Shown here: in pieces, positions 24,601 to 36,600 of the stretch | How the letters are laid out: each line of letters starts with the position of its first letter | Numbering within the stretch: the stretch's first letter is position 1 | Assembly (NCBI GenBank): GCA_032716605.1 | Contig: CM064538.1 | Coordinates: forward strand, 23,482,937 to 23,546,936 | Reading direction: 5' to 3' | DNA length: 64,000 nucleotides | Source of the DNA: Paralithodes platypus | Taxonomy: Eukaryota; Arthropoda; Malacostraca; Decapoda; Lithodidae | The notes under the pieces: generated by a model | What the model was told of the DNA's origin: nothing | What the model saw: the letters and a program-made list of their open reading frames with translations, nothing else | Databases searched by the model: none | Made by a program: the position numbers and the translations under genes

Positions 24601-27600
24601 GAGTTGGAGCAGCAATGTCAACTTTGGGAGCTGGGACGTCACTCTTGTCACTCTTCTTGCTTATTTCTGATTTTTCACTCACCGAGATATCACTCTTTGG
24701 AGACATCGGTGCCTCTGATGGTTTATCTGATTTGGGAAGGTCATCTTTTTCACTTGGTAGACTAACTGAAATATCACTCTTAGGAGATAATGGTAGCTCT
24801 CCTGTGGACTTCTTTGATACATCCTTGGAACTGACATCACTCTTAATGCTAACGGGAGATTCTGGAACAGCGTGAGCATCTTTCTTTTCTTCCTCTTTGG
24901 ATGAGATAGACACTTCATCAGCCTTGCTTGGCACTTCTTTGCCACTCTTTGAGCTTACTTCACTCTTTGTGCTAACAGAAACATCACTTTTTGGTGAAAC
25001 AAGAGCCTCATCACTCTTCTCTGAAGTTGTAATGGTGAGCTTCTCGTCCAAAAATGCAGTGAAAGGAACGTCCATTTTCTTTGGTGATTTCATTGGCGAT
25101 TTCTTTTCAGTTGTGGTAGGTACTGAACCAAATGGAATTGATTCCTTGTCTAGCTCCGAATCTTTAGAACTGATGTCACTCTTGGCACTAGTAGAAATAT
25201 CACTTTTTGGTGACACTGGTGCCTCTTCCACTGACTTCTTGGTGACATCATGTACACTAGGCTCTGATTTTGTGCTCTTTGGAGACACCATATCTGGTTC
25301 AGCATCCTTAGTGATGGATACTTCTATTTTATCCCCCTTAGAGCTGATGTCACTCTTATCACCCACCGAGATGTCACTTTTGGCACTCGGGGAAATGTCA
25401 CTCTTAGGAGACACAGGTATTTCCTCTGGCTTTCTTGATGTGTCAATTTTGAGAATGCCTTCCTTAGCTTCTTCAGGCTTTGATGTCAGGGTAGGCTCAT
25501 CAGGCTTATGAGCTATGTCAATTGTTAGTGGCTTCAGCATTACCGTTTCAACAACGTGACTTCTCATGCTGACGGACAAGATGCTCTCTGGTGAGGTTAC
25601 TGTTTCTTTCTGGTCATCTTTGGCACCGAAGTCACTCTTGGCACTCACGGATATGTCACTCATGGGGGATACAGGGCTCTCATCTATTGACTTCCCAGAT
25701 GCATCCTTGGAACTTGGCTCGCTCTTAATACTTGGCGTGAGGTCACCATTCGATAGTCCGATCACCCCGTTTTCCTTCTTGTCATCTTTAGGAGACAGAG
25801 GGAGTTCCTGAGTCACCTTCTTTGAGACATCAACTTTAAGAATCTCTTCCTTGATCTCCTTTGCAGTTTTCGTAATGACTTCACCCTTGTCGCTGACGTC
25901 ACTCTTTGTGCTGACAGAGATGTCACTAATGGGTGAAACTGGTGCCTCTTCTGTCTTTTGTAAATCAACTTTGAATATTTCCTCCTTGACTTCGGTTTTT
26001 GTTTCGGTCTTCGTTGTGATGTCACTCTTACCATTGATATCACTCTTGGGTGAAACTGGAGCTTCTTCGGCTGGCTTTTTTGTGACTTCACTAATAATGG
26101 TTTCTTCCTTCACTTCCTTAGCACTGACATCACTCTTAGCACTGACATCGCTCTTGGGTGAAATAGGAGCCTCTTCTGGGGCCTTCTTTGTGACTTCAGT
26201 AGTTGTGGTCTCAGTTTTGATCTCTTTGGTGACATCACTCTTAGCACTGACATCACTCTTGGCACTAACAGAAATGTCACTTTTGGGTGAAATTGGAGCT
26301 TCTTCGGCTGGCTTTTTCGTGACTTCGCTAATGATAACTTCTTCCTTCACTTCCTTTGTAATGACATCACTCTTGACACTGACATCGCTCTTGGTGCTAA
26401 CAGAAATATCGCTCTTGGGTGAAATTGGAGCCTCTTCTGGGGCCTTCTTTGTGACTTCAGTAGTTGTGGTCTCGGTTTTAATCTCTTTGGTGACATCACT
26501 CTTTGCACTGACATCACTCTTAACACTAACAGAGATGTCACTCTTGGGTGAAACTGGAGCTTCTTCGGCTGGCTTTTTCGTGACTTCACTAATGATGGTT
26601 TCTTCCTTCACTTCCTTTGCAATGACATCACTCTGAGCACTGACATCACTCTTAGCACTGACATCACTCTTGGCGCTAACAGAAATGTCACTTTTGGGTG
26701 AAATTGGAGCTTCTTCGGCTGGCTTTTTCGTGATTTCGCTAATGATAACTTCTTCCTTTACTTCCTTTGTCATGAGATCACTCTTGACACTGACATCACT
26801 CTTAGCACTAACAGAGATGTCACTCTTTGGAGATAATGGAGCTTCTTCTGGGGCTTTCTTTGTGACTTCAGTAGTTGTGGTCTCGGTTTTGATCTCTTTG
26901 GTGACATCACTCTTTGCACTGACATCACTCTTAGCACTAACAGAGATGTCACTCTTTGGAGATAATGGGGCTTCCTCTTTTGACTTCATATCTTCCGGAA
27001 GCTTGGCATCTTGCTTGAGGTCTTTGGTAATGACTTCACTCTTAGCACTGACATCACTCTTAGCACCAACAGAGATGTCACTCCTTGGTGATAGAGGGGC
27101 TTCTTCCTCAGTTGTGGTTACTGTCACTTCAGTTGTTTTGATGTCCAGTTTGATGTCACTCTTAGCGCTGATGTCACTCTTAGCACTGACAGATACATCA
27201 CTCTTTGGCGACAAGGGTGCCTCGTCTCTCTTTGTGGTGTCAGTAGTCAAGATGTCTTCCTTCAAATCCTTGCCACTGACATCACTCTTTGTGCTAACAG
27301 AGATATCACTCTTAGGTGAGAGGGGAGCCTCTTCAGTTGACGTCTTTGTAATTTCTGAGGTCACAACTTTCTCTGTGACTTCTTTGGTTACTACTTCACT
27401 CTTCTTGCTGACATCACTGACGTCACTCTTGGGAGCACTGACATCACTCTTGGCGTCACTGATGTCACTCTTGGGAGCACTGACATCACTCTTTGGAGCA
27501 CTGACATCACTCTTGGCATCACTGATGTCACTCTTGGGAGCACTGACATCACTCTTGGCATCACTGACATCACTCTTGGGAGCACTGACATCACTCTTGG

Positions 27601-30600
27601 CAACGCTGACATCACTCTTGGCGCTAACAGAAATGTCGCTTTTGGGAGAAAGGGGAGCTTCCTCTGTTGTCGTTTTTGTGACATCAATTTTCACCATTTC
27701 TTCTTTAACTTCTACAGCAAGTACATCAGGCTTTCCTGGGATGTCACTCTTAGCACTGACATCACTCTTGGCACTAACAGAAATGTCACTCTTGGGTGAA
27801 AGTGGGGCTTCTTCACTTGGCTTCTTTGTGACTTCTTCTTTGAGTTCTTTGGTAATGACATCACTCTTAGCACTAACATCGCTCTTAGCACCAACAGAGA
27901 TGTCACTCTTAGGAGAAAGTGGGGCTTCATCTGGTTTTGTTGTGACTTCAGTGATTGAAATGTCTTCTTTAAAGTCTTTGGTAATGACATCACTCTTAGC
28001 ACTGACATCACTCTTAGCACTAACAGAGATATCACTCTTAGGAGAAAGTGGGGCTTCTTCACTTGGCTTCTTTGTGACTTCAGTAATTGTAACTTCTTCC
28101 TTGAGTTCTTTGGTAATGACATCACTCTTAGCACTGACATCACTCTTAGCACTAACAGAGATGTCACTCTTAGGAGAAAGTGGGGCTTCATCAGTTGGCT
28201 TCTTTGTGACTTCAGTGATTGAAATGTCTTCTTTAAGGTCTTTGGCAAGGGCATCACTCTTAGCACTGACATCACTCTTAGCACTGACAGAGATGTCACT
28301 CTTAGGAGAAAGTGGGGCTTCATCTGGTTTTGTTGTGACTTCAGTGATTGAAATGTCTTCTTTAAAGTCTTTGGTAATGACATCACTCTTTGCACTGACA
28401 TCACTCTTAGCACTACCAGAGATATCACTCTTAGGAGAAAGTGGGGCTTCTTCACTTGGCTTCCTTGTGACTTCGGTAATTGTAACTTCTTCCTTGAGTT
28501 CTTTGGTAATAACATCACTCTTAGCACTGACATCACTCTTAGCACTAACAGAGATGTCACTCTTAGGAGAAAGTGGGGCTTCTTCACTTGGCTTCTTTGT
28601 GACTTCAGTAATTGTAACTTCTTCCTTGAGTTCTTTGGTAATGACATCACTCTTAGCACTGACATCACTCTTAGCACTAACAGAGATATCACTCTTAGGA
28701 GAAAGTGGGGCTTCATCTGGTTTTGTTGTGACTTCAGTGATTGAAATGTCTTCTTTAAAGTCTTTGGTAATGACATCACTCTTAGCACTAACAGAGATAT
28801 CACTCTTAGGAGAAAGTGGGGCTTCTTCACTTGGCTTCTTTGTGACTTCAGTAATTGTAACTTCTTCCTTGAGTTCTTTGGTAATGACATCACTCTTAGC
28901 ACTGACATCACTCTTAACACTAACAGAGATATCACTCTTAGGAGAAAGTGGGGCTTCTTCACTTGGCTTCTTTGTGACTTCAGTAATTGTAACTTCTTCC
29001 TTGAGTTCTTTGGTAATGACATCACTCTTAGCACTGACATCACTCTTAGCACTAACAGAGATGTCACTCATAGGAGAAAGTGGGGCTTCATCAGTTGGCT
29101 TCTTTGTGACTTCAGTGATTGAAATGTCTTCTTTAAGGTCTTTGGCAAGGGCATCACTCTTAGCACTGACATCACTCTTAGCACTGACAGATATGTCACT
29201 CTTAGGAGAAAGTGGGGCTTCATCTGGTTTTGTTGTGACTTCAGTGATTGAAATGTCTTCTTTAAAGTCTTTGGTAATGACATCACTCTTAGCACTAACA
29301 GAGATATCACTTTTAGGAGAAAGTGGGGCTTCTTCACTTGGCTTCTTTGTGACTTCAGTAATTGTAACTTCTTCCTTGAGTTCTTTGGTAATGACATCAC
29401 TCTTAGCACTGACATCACTCTTAGCACTAACAGAGATGTCACTCTTAGGAGAAAGTGGGGCTTCTTCACTTGGCTTCTTTGTGACTTCAGTAATTGTAAC
29501 TTCTTCCTTGAGTTCTTTGGTAATGACATCACTCTTAGCACTGACATCACTCTTAGCACTGACATCACTCTTAACACTAACAGAGATGTCACTCTTAGGA
29601 GAAAGTGGGGCTTCATCAGTTGGCTTCTTTGTGACTTCAGTGATTGAAATGTCTTCTTTAAGGTCTTTGGCAAGGGCATCACTCTTAGCACTGACATCAC
29701 TCTTAGCACTGACAGAGATGTCACTCTTAGGAGAAAGTGGGGCTTCATCTGGTTTTGTTGTGACTTCAGTGATTGAAATGTCTTCTTTAAAGTCTTTGGT
29801 AATGACATCACTCTTAGCACTGACATCACTCTTAGCACTAACAGAGATATCACTCTTAGGAGAAAGTGGGGCTTCTTCACTTGGCTTCTTTGTGACTTCA
29901 GTAATTGTAACTTCTTCCTTGAGTTCTTTGGTAATGACATCACTCTTAGCACTGACATCACTCTTAGCACTAACAGAGATATCACTCTTAGGAGAAAGTG
30001 GGGCTTCATCTGGTTTTGTTGTGACTTCAGTGATTGAAATGTCTTCTTTAAAGTCTTTGGTAATGACATCACTCTTAGCACTGACATCACTCTTAGCACT
30101 AACAGAGATATCACTCTTAGGAGAAAGTGGGGCTTCTTCACTTGGCTTCTTTGTGACTTCAGTAATTGTAACTTCTTCCTTGAGTTCTTTGGTAATGACA
30201 TCACTCTTAGCACTGACATCACTCTTAGCACTAACAGAGATGTCACTCTTAGGAGAAAGTGGGGCTTCATCAGTTGGCTTCTTTGTGACTTCAGTGATTG
30301 AAATGTCTTCTTTAAGGTCTTTGGCAAGGGCATCACTCTTAGCACTGACATCACTCTTAGCACTGACAGAGATGTCACTCTTAGGAGAAAGTGGGGCTTC
30401 ATCTGGTTTTGTTGTGACTTCAGTGATTGAAATGTCTTCTTTAAAGTCTTTGGTAATGACATCACTCTTAGCACTGACATCACTCTTAGCACTAACAGAG
30501 ATATCACTCTTAGGAGAAAGTGGGGCTTCTTCACTTGGCTTCTTTGTGACTTCAGTAATTGTAACTTCTTCCTTGAGTTCTTTGGTAATGACATCACTCG

Positions 30601-33600
30601 TAGCACTTACATCACTCTTAGCACTAACAGAGATATCACTCTTAGGAGAAAGTGGGGCTTCTTCACTTGGCTTCTTTGTGACTTCAGTAATTGTAACTTC
30701 TTCCTTGAGTTCTTTGGTAATGACATCACTCTTAGCACTGACAGAGATATCACTCTTAGGAGAAAGTGGGGCTTCATCTGGTTTTGTTGTGACTTCAGTG
30801 ATTGAAATGTCTTCTTTAAAGTCTTTGGTAATGACATCACTCTTTGCACTGACATCACTCTTAGCACTAACAGAGATATCACTCTTAGGAGAAAGTGGGG
30901 CTTCTTCACTTGGCTTCTTTGTGACTTCAGTAATTGTAACTTCTTCCTTGAGTTCTTTGGTAATGACATCACTCTTAGCACTGACATCACTCTTAGCACT
31001 AACAGAGATGTCACTCTTAGGAGAAAGTGGGGCTTCATCAGTTGGCTTCTTCGTGACTTCAGTGATTGAAATGTCTTCTTTAAGGTCTTTGGCAAGGGCA
31101 TCACTCTTAGCACTGACATCACTCTTAGCACTGACAGAGATGTCACTCTTAGGAGAAAGTGGGGCTTCATCTGGTTTTGTTGTGACTTCAGTGATTGAAA
31201 TGTCTTCTTTAAAGTCTTTGGTAATGACATCACTCTTAGCACTGACATCACTCTTAGCACTAACAGAGATATCACTCTTAGGAGAAAGTGGGGCTTCTTC
31301 ACTTGGCTTCTTTGTGACTTCAGTAATTGTAACTTCTTCCTTGAGTTCTTTGGTAATGACATCACTCTTAGCACTGACATCACTCTTAGCACTAACAGAG
31401 ATATCACTCTTAGGAGAAAGTGGGGCTTCTTCACTTGGCTTCTTTGTGACTTCAGTAATTGTAACTTCTTCCAGGAGTTCTTTGGTAATGACATCACTCT
31501 TAGCACTGACATCACTCTTAGCACTGACAGAGATGTCACTCTTAGGAGAAAGTGGGGCTTCATCTGGTTTTGTTGTGACTTCAGTGATTGAAATGTCTTC
31601 TTTAAAGTCTTTGGTAATGACATCACTCTTTGCACTGACATCACTCTTAGCACTAACAGAGATATCACTCTTAGGAGAAAGTGGGGCTTCTTCACTTGGC
31701 TTCTTTGTGACTTCAGTAATTGTAACTTCTTCCTTGAGTTCTTTGGTAATGACATCACTCTTAGCACTGACATCACTCTTAGCACTAACAGAGATATCAC
31801 TCTTAGGAGAAAGTGGGGCTTCTTCACTTGGCTTCTTTGTGACTTCAGTAATTGTAACTTCTTCCTTGAGTTCTTTGGTAATGACATCACTCTTAGCACT
31901 GACATCACTCTTAGCACTAACAGAGATGTCACTCTTAGGAGAAAGTGGGGCTTCATCAGTTGGCTTCTTTGTGACTTCAGTGATTGAAATGTCTTCTTTA
32001 AGGTCTTTGGCAAGGGCATCACTCTTAGCACTGACATCACTCTTAGCACTGACAGAGATGTCACTCTTAGGAGAAAGTGGGGCTTCATCTGGTTTTGTTG
32101 TGACTTCAGTAATTGAAATGTCTTCTTTAAAGTCTTTGGTAATGACATCACTCTTTGCACTGACATCACTCTTAGCACTAACAGAGATATCACTCTTAGG
32201 AGAAAGTGGGGCTTCTTCACTTGGCTTCTTTGTGACTTCAGTAATTGTAACTTCTTCCTTGAGTTCTTTGGTAATGACATCACTCTTAGCACTGACATCA
32301 CTCTTAGCACTAACAGAGATATCACTCTTAGGAGAAAGTGGGGCTTCTTCACTTGGCTTCTTTGTGACTTCAGTAATTGTAACTTCTTCCAGGAGTTCTT
32401 TGGTAATGACATCACTCTTAGCACTGACATCACTCTTAGCACTGACAGAGATGTCACTCTTAGGAGAAAGTGGGGCTTCATCTGGTTTTGTTGTGACTTC
32501 AGTGATTGAAATGTCTTCTTTAAAGTCTTTGGTAATGACATCACTCTTTGCACTGACATCACTCTTAGCACTAACAGAGATATCACTCTTAGGAGAAAGT
32601 GGGGCTTCTTCACTTGGCTTCTTTGTGACTTCAGTAATTGTAACTTCTTCCTTGAGTTCTTTGGTAATGACATCACTCTTAGCACTGACATCACTCTTAG
32701 CACTAACAGAGATATCACTCTTAGGAGAAAGTGGGGCTTCTTCACTTGGCTTCTTTGTGACTTCAGTAATTGTAACTTCTTCCTTGAGTTCTTTGGTAAT
32801 GACATCACTCTTAGCACTGACATCACTCTTAGCACTAACAGAGATGTCACTCTTAGGAGAAAGTGGGGCTTCATCAGTTGGCTTCTTTGTGACTTCAGTG
32901 ATTGAAATGTCTTCTTTAAGGTCTTTGGCAAGGGCATCACTCTTAGCACTGACATCACTCTTAGCACTGACAGAGATGTCACTCTTAGGAGAAAGTGGGG
33001 CTTCATCTGGTTTTGTTGTGACTTCAGTAATTGAAATGTCTTCTTTAAAGTCTTTGGTAATGACATCACTCTTTGCACTGACATCACTCTTAGCACTAAC
33101 AGAGATATCACTCTTAGGAGAAAGTGGGGCTTCTTCACTTGGCTTCTTTGTGACTTCAGTAATTGTAACTTCTTCCTTGAGTTCTTTGGTAATGACATCA
33201 CTCTTAGCACTGACATCACTCTTAGCACTAACAGAGATATCACTCTTAGGAGAAAGTGGGGCTTCTTCACTTGGCTTCTTTGTGACTTCAGTAATTGTAA
33301 CTTCTTCCTTGAGTTCTTTGGTAATGACATCACTCTTAGCACTGACATCACTCTTAGCACTGACAGAGATGTCACTCTTAGGAGAAAGTGGGGCTTCATC
33401 TGGTTTTGTTGTGACTTCAGTGATTGAAATGTCTTCTTTAAAGTCTTTGGTAATGACATCACTCTTTGCACTGACATCACTCTTAGCACTAACAGAGATA
33501 TCACTCTTAGGAGAAAGTGGGGCTTCTTCACTTGGCTTCTTTGTGACTTCAGTAATTGTAACTTCTTCCTTGAGTTCTTTGGTAATGACATCACTCTTAG

Positions 33601-36600
33601 CACTGACATCACTCTTAGCACTAACAGAGATATCACTCTTAGGAGAAAGTGGGGCTTCTTCACTTGGCTTCTTTGTGACTTCAGTAATTGTAACTTCTTC
33701 CTTGAGTTCTTTGGTAATGACATCACTCTTAGCACTGACATCACTCTTAGCACTAACAGAGATGTCACTCTTAGGAGAAAGTGGGGCTTCATCAGTTGGC
33801 TTCTTTGTGACTTCAGTGATTGAAATGTCTTCTTTAAGGTCTTTGGCAAGGGCATCACTCTTAGCACTGACATCACTCTTAGCACTGACAGAGATGTCAC
33901 TCTTAGGAGAAAGTGGGGCTTCATCTGGTTTGTTGTGACTTCAGTAATTGAAATGTCTTCTTTAAAGTCTTTGGTAATGACATCACTCTTTGCACTGACA
34001 TCACTCTTAGCACTAACAGAGATATCACTCTTAGGAGAAAGTGGGGCTTCTTCACTTGGCTTCTTTGTGACTTCAGTAATTGTAACTTCTTCCTTGAGTT
34101 CTTTGGTAATGACATCACTCTTAGCACTGACATCACTCTTAGCACTAACAGAGATATCACTCTTAGGAGAAAGTGGGGCTTCTTCACTTGGCTTCTTTGT
34201 GACTTCAGTAATTGTAACTTCTTCCTTGAGTTCTTTGGTAATGACATCACTCTTAGCACTGACATCACTCTTAGCACTGACAGAGATGTCACTCTTAGGA
34301 GAAAGTGGGGCTTCATCTGGTTTTGTTGTGACTTCAGTGATTGAAATGTCTTCTTTAAAGTCTTTGGTAATGACATCACTCTTAGCACTGACATCACTCT
34401 TAGCACTAACAGAGATATCACTCTTAGGAGAAAGTGGGGCTTCTTCACTTGGCTTCTTTGTGACTTCAGTAATTGTAACTTCTTCCTTGAGTTCTTTGGC
34501 AATTACATCACTCTTAGCACTGACATCACTCTTAGCACTAACAGAGATATCACTCTTAGGAGAAAGTGGGGCTTCTTCACTTGGCTTCTTTGTGACTTCA
34601 GTAATTGTAACTTCTTCCTTGAGTTCTTTGGTAATGACATCACTCTTAGCACTGACATCACTCCTAGCACTGACAGAGATGTCACTCTTAGGAGAAAGTG
34701 GGGCTTCATCTGGTTTTGTTGTGACTTCAGTGATTGAAATGTCTTCTTTAAAGTCTTTGGTAATGACATCACTCTTTGCACTGACATCACTCTTAGCACT
34801 AACAGAGATATCACTCTTTGGAGAAAGTGGGGCTTCTTCACTTGGCTTCTTTGTGACTTCAGTAATTGTAACTTCTTCCTTGAGTTCTTTGGTAATGACA
34901 TCACTCTTAGCACTGACATCACTCATAACACTAACAGAGATATCACTCTTAGGAGAAAGTGGGGCTTCTTCACTTGGCTTCTTTGTGACTTCAGTAATTG
35001 TAAATTCTTCCTTAAGTTCTTTGGTAATGACATCACTCTTAGCACTGACATCACTCTTAGCACTGACATCACTCTTAGCACTAACAGATATGTCACTCTT
35101 AGGAGAAAGTGGGGCTTCTTCACTTGGCTTCTTTGTGACTTCAGTAATTGTAAGTTCTTCCTTGAGTTCTTTGGTAATGACATCACTCTTAGCACTGACA
35201 TCACTCGTAGCACTAACAGAGATGTCACTCTTAGGAGAAAGTGGGGCTTCATCAGTTGGCTTCTTTGTGACTTCAGTGATTGAAATGTCTTCTTTAAGGT
35301 CTTTGGCAAGGGCATCACTCTTAGCACTGACATCACTCTTAGCACTGACTGAGATGTCACTCTTAGGAGAAAGTGGGGCTTCATCTGGTTTTGTTGTGAC
35401 TTCAGTGATTGAAATGTCTTCTTTAAAGTCTTTGGTAATGACATCACTCTTTGCACTGACATCACTCTTAGCACTAACAGAGATATCACTCTTAGGAGAA
35501 AGTGGGGCTTCTTCACTTGGCTTCTTTGTGACTTCAGTAATTGTAACTTCTTCCTTGAGTTCTTTGGTAATGACATCACTCTTAGCACTGACATCACTCT
35601 TAACACTAACAGAGATATCACTCTTAGGAGAAAGTGGGGCTTCTTCACTTGGCTTCTTTGTGACTTCAGTAATTGTAACTTCTTCCTTGAGTTCTTTGGT
35701 AATGACATCACTCTTAGCACTGACATCACTCTTAACACTAACAGAGATATCACTCTTAGGAGAAAGTGGGGCTTCTTCACTTGGCTTCTTTGTGACTTCA
35801 GTAATTGTAACTTCTTCCTTGAGTTCTTTGGTAATGACATCACTCTTAGCACTGACATCACTCTTAGCACTAACAGAGATGTCACTCATAGGAGAAAGTG
35901 GGGCTTCATCAGTTGGCTTCTTTGTGACTTCAGTGATTGAAATGTCTTCTTTAAGGTCTTTGGCAAGGGCATCACTCTTAGCACTGACATCACTCTTAGC
36001 ACTGACAGATATGTCACTCTTAGGAGAAAGTGGGGCTTCATCTGGTTTTGTTGTGACTTCAGTGATTGAAATGTCTTCTTTAAAGTCTTTGGTAATGACA
36101 TCACTCATAGCACTAACAGAGATATCACTCTTAGGAGAAAGTGGGGCTTCTTCACTTGGCTTCTTTGTGACTTCAGTAATTGTAACTTCTTCCTTGAGTT
36201 CTTTGGTAATGACATCACTCTTAGCACTGACATCACTCTTAGCACTAACAGAGATGTCACTCTTAGGAGAAAGTGGGGCTTCTTCACTTGGCTTCTTTGT
36301 GACTTCAGTAATTGTAACTTCTTCCTTGAGTTCTTTGGTAATGACATCACTCTTAGCACTGACATCACTCTTAGCACTGACATCACTCTTAACACTAACA
36401 GAGATGTCACTCTTAGGAGAAAGTGGGGCTTCATCAGTTGGCTTCTTTGTGACTTCAGTGATTGAAATGTCTTCTTTAAGGTCTTTGGCAAGGGCATCAC
36501 TCTTAGCACTGACATCACTCTTAGCACTGACAGAGATGTCACTCTTAGGAGAAAGTGGGGCTTCATCTGGTTTTGTTGTGACTTCAGTGATTGAAATGTC

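Noticed and set aside
30607..33931. Treating the apparent 7,500-residue protein and the 5,542-residue frame starting at 29,071 as two genes
   Set aside because: The first ends in a shifted reading. The second starts at a K-to-M change inside a repeat and has the same unit sequence upstream. Splice phases and divisibility require one continuous frame.
27712..35885. Minus-strand frames with repeated LLRVMSVLRVMSLPKNS-type sequence
   Set aside because: This is the SPKSDIS array read one base out of frame, including the tail of the apparent 7,500-residue frame after the base lost at 33,930.
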